DNA of 6,659 nucleotides, from the NCBI GenBank assembly GCA_017996515.1, contig JAGOGU010000080.1, positions 1 through 6,659 on the forward strand, written 5' to 3'. This DNA comes from Allobrachymonas sp. Its GTDB lineage: Bacteria > Pseudomonadota > Gammaproteobacteria > Burkholderiales > Burkholderiaceae_C. Position 1 is the stretch's first letter, and every line of letters begins with the position of its first letter. Below the pieces are notes generated by a model that was given only the letters and a program-made list of their open reading frames with translations, searched no databases and was not told where the DNA came from. The position numbers were made by a program, and so were the translations under genes. Below, piece after piece: positions 1-4,810 of this stretch.

Positions 1-184
1 CCGCTTGGCGAAACAGCAGATCGGGATCGACTGCCATCCTGGGTGCATAACGGCCTTCAGCAAAGGCAGGTCGTTGTGCAAGTCGCTGTCGCACCAGGAT
101 CTCCTGCGCCAGCTCCAGTGAGCTGCCCTGATCATGCAAGTGCACGACAAACTGGTATCTGTTGAAGTGCCCGAAGCGGAATTA
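1..184 (-). other. Unassigned open frame on minus strand, runs off the window edge
   Basis: On the minus strand a frame is open for about 60 codons from a TAA at 182-184 to the window edge. The part beyond the polA remnant reads like ordinary protein, for example SLELAQEILVRQRLAQ followed by RYAPRMAVDPDLLFRQ. I do not recognise the family. The only candidate start after the stop is a GTG at 143-145, with no convincing ribosome binding site, and the first third lies antisense to the polA remnant. It may therefore be a broken gene joined to polA debris rather than an intact gene. None of the three plus-strand frames of bases 1-121 shows anything recognisable. Confidence 0.25.
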
Positions 185-291
185 GGCTGGAGGTGCGCGC
201 CAGCATCCCGCAAATCATGGCAGGCATCGCCACCCTGCGCGTACCCTTGCTAACAGAAATGGGGCTAGGCGCCAATAGGGAACAGGCGCAT
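122..291 (+). pseudogene. polA: Degenerate 3' end of DNA polymerase I gene (polA remnant)
   Basis: The plus-strand translation starts LIMQVHDKLVSVEVPEAE and continues, after a frame change, as IPQIMAGIATLRVPLLTEMG and then GLGANREQAH. This matches the last 55 or so residues of bacterial DNA polymerase I, including polymerase motif C (normally VHDELVFEV) and the usual QAH terminus. Damage is extensive. The motif C glutamate is lysine, one codon is inserted after LV, and two extra bases near 181-189 shift the frame between GW and RASIP. The conserved tryptophan near the end is arginine (AGG at 277-279), and the stop after QAH reads TCG, so translation would run on to a TGA at 334-336. Upstream homology stops abruptly: an in-frame TGA lies at 119-121. 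No function is expected. It converges on the tRNA gene and shares its terminator. Confidence 0.82.
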
Positions 292-323
292 TCGCCCCAA
301 GGGATGGCAATCGACCGGAAAAG

Positions 324-362
324 AAAAATGCCTTGAAACTCGTTGAATTTCAAGGCATTTTT
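324..362 (-). terminator. Symmetrical intrinsic terminator after tRNA-Thr
   Basis: A perfect 15-bp inverted repeat (324-338 and 348-362) encloses a 9-base loop. Its core is ATGCCTTGAAA, and its outer ends are A and T runs, so each strand gives a hairpin ending in uridines. It lies 8 bases past the encoded CCA of tRNA-Thr and also downstream of the polA remnant on the other strand. It can therefore terminate in both directions. Confidence 0.85.
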
Positions 363-370
363 AACTTTTT

Positions 371-446
371 TGGTGCCGGTTGTCGGATTCGAACTGACGA
401 CCTACCGCTTACAAGGCGGGTGCTCTACCAGCTGAGCTAAACCGGC
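371..446 (-). tRNA. tRNA-Thr (anticodon UGU)
   Basis: The minus strand folds as a full 76-nt tRNA. The acceptor stem GCCGGTT pairs with AACCGGC, followed by discriminator A and an encoded CCA (371-373). The D arm is GCTC/GAGC, the anticodon loop is CTTGTAA (UGU, reading ACA and probably other Thr codons), and the T loop is TTCGAAT. The anticodon stem is CCCGC/GCGGT, so position 27-43 is an unpaired C·U. The T stem has an A·C at 52-62, which I recall also in the E. coli UGU isoacceptor. A TATAAT box lies just upstream and a strong terminator just downstream, so the gene is probably a stand-alone transcription unit. Confidence 0.95.
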
Positions 447-456
447 GAAGATTGGG

Positions 457-462
457 ATTATA
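457..462 (-). promoter_or_regulatory. -10 box of the tRNA-Thr promoter
   Basis: The minus strand has a perfect TATAAT ten bases upstream of the mature tRNA 5' end, which would give a leader of only a few bases. At the normal 16-18 base spacing there is no good TTGACA: the hexamers found, such as CGTAAA, are poor. The spacer is the T-rich end of the hairpin that follows the permease gene. Confidence 0.7.
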
Positions 463-469
463 GGCAAAA

Positions 470-513
470 AGAGGCGATCTTTACGGTTGTTTCTCAAAAA
501 ATTGCGCGCCTCT
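470..513 (-). terminator. Possible terminator of the permease gene, overlapping the tRNA promoter
   Basis: On the minus strand AGAGGCG (507-513) and CGCCTCT (470-476) are perfect complements separated by 30 bases. The second arm is followed by a run of T. The repeat lies about 100 bases past the permease stop codon and just before the tRNA -10 box. The 30-base loop makes it a weak intrinsic terminator, so this is a tentative call. Confidence 0.4.
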
Positions 514-610
514 CCATTGGACATTCGCCCTTTGCATATTTGCCACCCGTCGCACCCTTGCGCCCGCCAACGCGGTGCAACAGACAATCAAACAGCCACA
601 TCGGCCAGCA

Positions 611-1288
611 TCATATCCGCGCAGCGGTATAGCCCCGAGCCAAGCGCTTCTCCCAAGCCCGTTGCAGACTTTCCAGCAACATGCTGATGATCCAGTAGAT
701 CACCGCCGCCGTGAGGTACAGCGGAAAGGGTTGGAATGTAGTGGCGATGACTTCTTTGGTGGCCAGCATCAGTTCCGTGACGGCAATAACTGATACCAGA
801 GAGGTGTCTTTGACCAGGCTGATGAGGCTGTTGGACAAGCTGGGCAGCGCCAGCCGAATCGCCTGAGGACCCACGATATAACGCAAGACCTGCACACGGC
901 GCATGCCCAGGCTTTGCGCGGCCAGCCATTGGCCGTGATCAATTCCTTGCAGCGCGCCACGCAGAGATTCGGAAAGGTAAGCCCCCACGTTCATGCCCAA
1001 GCCCAATATGCCTGCGGTAAGCGGCTCCAATTGCACGCCGATGCTGGGCAGGCCGTAATACAGCACAAACAGCTGCACCAGCAAAGGGGTACCGCGCATG
1101 CAGCTGACGTACACTTGGCACGCCAGGCTCAGCAAGGGCACCTGCGCCACGCGAATCACCGCTACACACACGCCAATGACGGCGCCCAGCAGCATGGCCA
1201 TGACCGACAGATACAGCGTCCAGACCACGCCTTTGCCCATGATGGGCAGGGCTTCCAGCAAAAGTTGCCACAGCTCTTGCAAAGTCAC
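611..1288 (-). CDS. tcyL: Polar amino-acid (cystine-type) ABC transporter permease
   Basis: This 225-aa inner-membrane permease is of the His/Glu/Gln/Arg/opine class. It forms the channel that receives substrate from the periplasmic binding protein. Hydrophobic segments lie near residues 21-45, 52-80, 88-106 and 187-205. The family signature RGTPLLVQLFVLYYGLP is at 65-81, and SLVKDTSLVSVI at 157-168. The whole protein aligns by eye with E. coli YecS/TcyL. The start is GTG at 1286-1288, preceded by GAGG at 7-base spacing. The cytoplasmic EAA loop at 119-144 (GQWLAAQSLGM) keeps the glycine but has Leu122 where the coupling glutamate is normally found. The binding-protein gene lies 102 bases upstream with a hairpin between them. 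No ATPase gene follows. L-cystine as substrate is inferred from resemblance; another polar amino acid is possible. Confidence 0.88.
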   Translation of the reverse strand: MTLQELWQLLLEALPIMGKGVVWTLYLSVMAMLLGAVIGVCVAVIRVAQVPLLSLACQVYVSCMRGTPLLVQLFVLYYGLPSIGVQLEPLTAGILGLGMNVGAYLSESLRGALQGIDHGQWLAAQSLGMRRVQVLRYIVGPQAIRLALPSLSNSLISLVKDTSLVSVIAVTELMLATKEVIATTFQPFPLYLTAAVIYWIISMLLESLQRAWEKRLARGYTAARI

Positions 1289-1305
1289 GATATCACCTCA
1301 TCCAT

Positions 1306-1342
1306 AAAAAAACCGATATCCCACGGGCTCGCAGGATATCAG
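1306..1342 (-). terminator. Intergenic terminator/attenuator between binding protein and permease
   Basis: On the minus strand CTGATATCC (1334-1342) pairs with GGATATCGG (1313-1321). This gives a 9-bp stem with one G-U pair and a 12-base loop, followed at once by seven T (1306-1312). It lies about 50 bases after the binding-protein stop and 18 bases before the permease GTG. Such a hairpin would stop part of the transcription and leave the binding protein more abundant than the permease, as is common for ABC importers. The stem is A/T-rich, so termination may be partial. Confidence 0.65.
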
Positions 1343-1390
1343 TCTTTGCTGCATTCATGCAGCCGCCCCATGGAACGACTGCGTAGAGGA

Positions 1391-2185
1391 TCAACGGCTG
1401 TTGGCCGGTTTGCTCACGTCCCGATCAAACCATTTTTGAGAGATTTTGGCAAAGCTGCCGTCTGCCTTCATCGATTCCAGCGCCTGATTCAATGCCGCTT
1501 TGAATTTGGGGTTGCCCTTGGCGAAAGGAATACCGGCTTGTTCCGTACCGGGCAGAGTCGCGCCGGGTTTGACGGGCAGGCGGGTCTTTTTCACCAGGTA
1601 CGGAATCAGCAGACTGTCATTCAACGCCGCATCGATACGGCCGGTAGCCAAGTCTTGCAAATATTCTTGCGCGCCCGGATAGGTTCTGACATCAATGCCA
1701 CCCGCGGCTCTGGCCATATCGGCGAAATTGGTGCCCTGCCCTACGCCCAGTTTTTTGCCTTTGAGGGCCTGCAAAGAGCCGGGGGGATTGGCCTCGTTGC
1801 GGCGCACGATGATCTGTGGGCTAGAGAAGGTGTAGGGATTGGAAAAATCGAACGCTTCCTTGCGCTTGTCGGTAATGGTGACCTGGTTGATGACCACATC
1901 GTATTTGCCCGCCTGCAACCCGGCCAGAATGGCGCTCCATTCGCTGGTAGTGAACTCGGCTTTCACGCCCAGCTTGGCCGCCAAGGCGTTGGCCAGCTCC
2001 ACTTCAAAGCCAACGAGTTTGTCGTTTTCTCTGAAGTTGAACGGAGGGTAAGTGCCTTCCAGTGCCACGCGCAGCGTGCCCCGGCCTTTGACGGCATCCA
2101 GCAAATCCTGCGCCTGTGCTTGCGCAGCGGTAGCCAGCAGGCTGGCTGCCACGATCAGACCTTTCCAAAGATGGCGACGTTTCAT
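1391..2185 (-). CDS. tcyJ: Periplasmic cystine/polar amino-acid-binding protein of an ABC importer
   Basis: This 264-aa family 3 solute-binding protein captures an amino acid in the periplasm and delivers it to the permease. Residues 1-25 are a Sec signal peptide: MKRRHLWKG, a hydrophobic stretch, then ALATA-type small residues with likely cleavage after AQA at 21-23 or slightly later. The mature part starts with DLLDAVKGRGTLRVALEG. The ligand-site hallmarks GTYPPF (44-49) and GFEVELANALA (59-69) follow, then DVVINQVTITDKRKEAFDFS (96-115) and KGKKLGVGQGTNF (142-154). Most of these match E. coli FliY/TcyJ closely, which is why cystine is preferred as ligand. The ATG at 2183-2185 has AAGGAG six bases upstream. 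The permease gene follows on the same strand. Ligand identity is inferred, not seen. Confidence 0.9.
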   Translation of the reverse strand: MKRRHLWKGLIVAASLLATAAQAQAQDLLDAVKGRGTLRVALEGTYPPFNFRENDKLVGFEVELANALAAKLGVKAEFTTSEWSAILAGLQAGKYDVVINQVTITDKRKEAFDFSNPYTFSSPQIIVRRNEANPPGSLQALKGKKLGVGQGTNFADMARAAGGIDVRTYPGAQEYLQDLATGRIDAALNDSLLIPYLVKKTRLPVKPGATLPGTEQAGIPFAKGNPKFKAALNQALESMKADGSFAKISQKWFDRDVSKPANSR

Positions 2186-2425
2186 TCAAAGCTCCTTCAA
2201 GATAAAAAATGGATGACGATATTGTGCCGACAAACCCCGGCCTGTGACCGAGGCGCATAGACAGATTCATGCTGACAACATAACCAAAAGCGATAAGCCA
2301 TCTACTTGCAGCAGCCACGCACGCCACTAAAAAACATGTGTAGCCTATGTTGCTTATTGCCTTTGTTCTTTGTTGCCCCGTGCCATGGTATATAAAAACC
2401 CTGTTGCACCTACTTGGGGATTTCC
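2186..2425. promoter_or_regulatory. Divergent intergenic region between binding-protein and HIT genes
   Basis: These 240 bases must hold promoters for both diverging genes. For the rightward gene a TATATAAA stretch at 2389-2396 lies about 30 bases before its ATG and could be the -10 region, but I find no good -35. For the leftward gene the best candidate is a weak CACAAT about 45 bases upstream of its start codon, paired with a GTCACA-like hexamer. A short inverted repeat AACAT/ATGTT lies near 2333-2351. No open frame of note and no riboswitch fold is evident. Confidence 0.4.
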
Positions 2426-2911
2426 ATGACCACTACACCTGTTTCTGGCCAAACTGTTCAAGCTCTTTCAACGTGCCCTTTGTGCACAGGCGATGCGGGC
2501 CGCGTGGTGTGGCAATCAGCCGCATGGTATGTGGTGCATGCCGATTCGGCCGCCGAAGCGCAGTTTCCGGCCTTTTACCGCCTCATCTGCCACGCCCATT
2601 ACGTCGAGTGGAGCGATCTGCCCGCGCCGCTGCAACAAGAAGGCATGGCGATTCTGACTTGCATCGAAACGCTGATGCGCCAGCACTTTCGGCCTTTCAA
2701 GATGAATCTGGCCTCACTGGGCAATGTGGTGCCGCATGTGCACTGGCACATCATCGCCCGTTATGCGTGGGACAGCCACTTCCCCGCCCCCGTTTGGGCT
2801 GCGCCACAGCGTGATGCCAATGCCGCCCAAGTGGCGACGCTACGTGCGCAGCTGCCGACGTTTGAGGCCGCCCTGCGCGAAGCGTTGCGGCCTTGGGCGG
2901 ATGTTGCTTGA
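2426..2911 (+). CDS. HIT-family (histidine triad) nucleotide hydrolase-like protein
   Basis: This 161-aa cytoplasmic protein belongs to the HIT superfamily, which hydrolyses or transfers nucleotidyl groups through a histidine nucleophile. The triad VPHVHWHIIARY is at residues 102-113 (His104, His106, His108, the middle His being the usual nucleophile). It is preceded by KMNLASLGN, which fits the family's conserved approach to the triad. Cys17-Pro-Leu-Cys20 near the N-terminus is the kind of pair that binds zinc in some HIT proteins. The C-terminal extension begins AWDSHFPAPVWAAPQR (114-129), a feature I associate with betaproteobacterial members of unknown substrate. I chose the ATG at 2426 because GGGGA lies five bases before it; an in-frame TTG at 2414 would add four residues. 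It is convergent with nagZ. The physiological substrate is unknown. Confidence 0.88.
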   Translation: MTTTPVSGQTVQALSTCPLCTGDAGRVVWQSAAWYVVHADSAAEAQFPAFYRLICHAHYVEWSDLPAPLQQEGMAILTCIETLMRQHFRPFKMNLASLGNVVPHVHWHIIARYAWDSHFPAPVWAAPQRDANAAQVATLRAQLPTFEAALREALRPWADVA

Positions 2912-2939
2912 GCACCCGATCACGCACGGCATCCCGCGC

Positions 2940-2959
2940 CTGATGGCAACAGCCATCAG
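2940..2959. terminator. Perfect hairpin between convergent HIT and nagZ genes
   Basis: CTGATGGC and GCCATCAG form an 8-bp perfect stem with an AACA loop. It lies 28 bases past the HIT stop and 15 past the nagZ stop. There is no T run on either side, so it may act as a transcript-end stabiliser or a rho-assisted stop for both genes rather than a classical intrinsic terminator. Confidence 0.55.
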
Positions 2960-2974
2960 TCCCTTCATCGGCGG

Positions 2975-4063
2975 TTAAAGCAGCGACAGGGTTTCCAGCG
3001 CCTGCATGTATTGGGGGGCGCACATCAAATCGTCCCAAGCCCATGCGGGCGCTACAGGCAGCAGCGCCCGGCGGCGCAGCTCGCTGGCCTCTTGCGGCTG
3101 CCAACGCCCTTTCACGGCTGCTTCGCTCATCTCGTCCAGCAGCCCATCCAGCGCCTTGCCACCATCCAGGCTTTGGTTGCACACCAGCGCCAGATCACAA
3201 CCTGCGCCCAGCGCCGTCAGCACGGCCGCACTCAAAGACAGTGGCTTGCCATACAACTGGCGTGCGCCCTGCATGCTCAAATCGTCGCTGATGATGGCGC
3301 CGGTAAAACCCAACTCGCCGCGCAAGATCTCTTGCAGCCAACGCGGGCTGAAGCCGGCCGGGCGCTCATCCACCTGCGCATAAATCACGTGCGCGGGCAT
3401 AACGGCCATGAGGGTAGGCATCAGCCACGGATAGGGCTGGGCATCGCTGCGCAAAATGGCGCGCAGGCTGCGCTTGTCGATCGGAATGTCCACATGCGAA
3501 TCGGCCCGCACATGCCCGTGCCCCGGAAAGTGTTTGCCGCAATGCGCCATGCCAGCTTGCAACAGGCCGTGCATCAGGCTTTTGGCCAGCAGGCTGACCA
3601 CGCGCGGGTCGCTGTCAAACGCGCGGTCGCCAATCACGCTGCTGCTGCCGTAGTCCAAATCCAGCACGGGGGCAAAGCTCATGTCCACGCCGCAGGCGCG
3701 CAGTTCAGCCGCCAGCACATATCCGCAGGCACTGGCGGCCTGCAACGCCTGCATGGCATGGTGGCCTTCTTGCCCTTTGCGATCGGGTTTGCGCCAGTGT
3801 TGCCCCAGCGTGCGCATGGGCGGCAGATGGGTAAAGCCGTCGGTACGAAAACGCTGCACGCGCCCGCCTTCGTGATCAACGGTAATCAGCAAATCGGGCC
3901 GAATGGCCTTGATGGAGGCGCTCAAGGCGCTGATCTGCTCGCGGCTTTGCCAGTTGCGGCCAAAGTAAATCACCCCGCCCACCAAGGGCGATTGCAGGCG
4001 GCGGCGATCATCTGCCGAAAGGGAGGTGCCTGCAATATCAATCAACAAGGGCGCGTGGTACAT
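2975..4063 (-). CDS. nagZ: Beta-N-acetylglucosaminidase NagZ
   Basis: This 362-aa cytoplasmic glycoside hydrolase family 3 enzyme removes N-acetylglucosamine from GlcNAc-anhydroMurNAc-peptides in peptidoglycan recycling. It thereby makes the anhydro-muropeptides that can induce AmpC in species with ampR. Key motifs are TVDHEGGRVQRFR (61-73), KHFPGHG (177-183) and ADSH, whose Asp188 and His190 form the catalytic acid/base dyad. ISDDLSM (258-264) has Asp260 as the expected nucleophile. All are intact, and the length is slightly over the roughly 340 residues of E. coli NagZ. Part of the excess is a basic stretch at 91-104 (RKPDRKGQEGHHAM). The frame is open for 71 codons further upstream, but that part lies inside the preceding gene. 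The ATG at 4061-4063 with AAGGA eight bases before it gives the normal NagZ N-terminus. It is probably co-transcribed with the lipoprotein gene 43 bases upstream. Confidence 0.96.
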   Translation of the reverse strand: MYHAPLLIDIAGTSLSADDRRRLQSPLVGGVIYFGRNWQSREQISALSASIKAIRPDLLITVDHEGGRVQRFRTDGFTHLPPMRTLGQHWRKPDRKGQEGHHAMQALQAASACGYVLAAELRACGVDMSFAPVLDLDYGSSSVIGDRAFDSDPRVVSLLAKSLMHGLLQAGMAHCGKHFPGHGHVRADSHVDIPIDKRSLRAILRSDAQPYPWLMPTLMAVMPAHVIYAQVDERPAGFSPRWLQEILRGELGFTGAIISDDLSMQGARQLYGKPLSLSAAVLTALGAGCDLALVCNQSLDGGKALDGLLDEMSEAAVKGRWQPQEASELRRRALLPVAPAWAWDDLMCAPQYMQALETLSLL

Positions 4064-4071
4064 GGTGGTTT

Positions 4072-4076
4072 TCCTT
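4072..4076 (-). promoter_or_regulatory. Ribosome binding site fixing the nagZ start
   Basis: AAGGA on the minus strand lies eight bases upstream of the ATG at 4061-4063. It supports this start over the longer frame that reaches back into the lipoprotein gene. Confidence 0.7.
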
Positions 4077-4106
4077 TTGGGTGGCGGTTTGCAAAGCAGC
4101 CAGAAC

Positions 4107-4649
4107 TTACTGTGGCCGTTTTTTGAGCGTAAGCTGCTCGCCCAGCACCCCCAGCATGGGGCTGCCGTCGTGCTGCAGCATGCGCAGCTCGCTCCAGCTG
4201 ACGGCGTAACGGCGGCGCTCGCCTTTTTCATCCAGCGTGATTTCCGTTTTATCCGAACTCCAACCGAAACGGCCATTGATGACCCGAGGCTGCCGATTGC
4301 TGCCCATATGGCTCATGCTGAGGATGTAGCTGTTGTCGGCATTGAGCGTGAGCAGAATGCGCACGCCCGCACAATCGGGGCAAGGCGCCACGCCTTCGTA
4401 ATGGCCTGCCCAAGTGGCATCCAGATTCACCGTGCCTGTGCCTTGCCGTGCATCTTGCTGCTGCGCATCTGCGGTCGCCCCTTGCGCCCCGGCTGGCGGC
4501 CAGCCCGGCATATCCAGCGGAATTACCGTGCAGCCAACAACCAATAGACAAACCAAGGCGGCGGCACATATGGCTCCTGCGCGCGCAAAGGCCCGCGGCA
4601 GGCCTGCGCCCATTCTCCAAACCGAACATGGCAACATGCGTTTATTCAT
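4107..4649 (-). CDS. NlpE-like lipoprotein (single N-terminal NlpE domain)
   Basis: This 180-aa predicted lipoprotein has a basic N-terminus, a hydrophobic stretch at about 26-38 and lipobox LVVGC, with Cys40 as the lipidated residue. A Pro/Ala/Gln-rich linker (about 41-75) leads to an NlpE N-terminal-type domain. Its hallmark is WAGHYEGVAPCPDCAGVR (80-97) with Cys90-Pro-Asp-Cys93, followed by LTLNADNSYILS and the beta-rich GRFGWSSDKTEITLDEKGE. In E. coli, NlpE senses surface contact and lipoprotein trafficking faults and activates Cpx; the CxxC is linked to copper and redox effects. This protein lacks the second (OB-fold) domain of E. coli NlpE, so a signalling role cannot be assumed. The longer frame back to 4742 is rejected: the ATG at 4647-4649 has GGGAG seven bases before it and starts a proper signal peptide. 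nagZ follows 43 bases downstream. Confidence 0.82.
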   Translation of the reverse strand: MNKRMLPCSVWRMGAGLPRAFARAGAICAAALVCLLVVGCTVIPLDMPGWPPAGAQGATADAQQQDARQGTGTVNLDATWAGHYEGVAPCPDCAGVRILLTLNADNSYILSMSHMGSNRQPRVINGRFGWSSDKTEITLDEKGERRRYAVSWSELRMLQHDGSPMLGVLGEQLTLKKRPQ

Positions 4650-4656
4650 GGATTTA

Positions 4657-4661
4657 CTCCC
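4657..4661 (-). promoter_or_regulatory. Ribosome binding site fixing the NlpE-like start
   Basis: GGGAG on the minus strand, seven bases upstream of the ATG at 4647-4649, selects this start. It excludes the 31-residue upstream extension, which would bury the signal peptide. Confidence 0.65.
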
Positions 4662-4759
4662 GAGCGGAAACAACCTGCCCGCATTGTGACATCCTGACTG
4701 CGCGTTTCTTCGGCCAATCTGTAGCGGTATGAACAGTGGCAACCAGTAAACAATCCACC

Positions 4760-4789
4760 TACAATCGTTACGATTTGTATTGCATCGTA
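4760..4789. promoter_or_regulatory. Palindrome with three ATCGT/ACGAT copies overlapping a possible -10 box
   Basis: AATCG-TTA-CGATT (4763-4775) is a perfect palindrome with arms that extend to TACAATCG and CGATTTGTA if one T is bulged. A third, inverted copy, ATCGTA (4784-4789), is complementary to TACGAT (4769-4774). TACAAT (4760-4765) is a fair -10 hexamer for the rightward Sel1 gene, so the palindrome is placed as an operator would be. No known regulator site is recognised. Alternatively the copies form exclusive hairpins in the mRNA leader. Confidence 0.4.
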
Positions 4790-4810
4790 TCTTTTGCTCT
4801 GGAGCTTGTC

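Noticed and set aside
371..446. tRNA-Thr 3' end as an integration attachment site
   Set aside because: No second copy of the tRNA 3' end and no integrase gene is seen in the window, so an integrated element is not supported.
914..2260. A 448-codon plus-strand open frame antisense to the permease and binding-protein genes
   Set aside because: It spans two well-supported genes and their hairpin on the other strand. Its product is rich in Gln, His and Arg with no recognisable motif, as expected for an antisense frame of GC-rich coding DNA.
3011..4126. A 371-codon plus-strand open frame antisense to nagZ
   Set aside because: nagZ carries all catalytic motifs on the minus strand. The antisense product is compositionally odd and has no family features.
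4064..4276. A 71-residue N-terminal extension of NagZ
   Set aside because: It overlaps the end of the NlpE-like gene, has Cys/Trp-rich non-NagZ composition, and a ribosome site selects the ATG at 4063.
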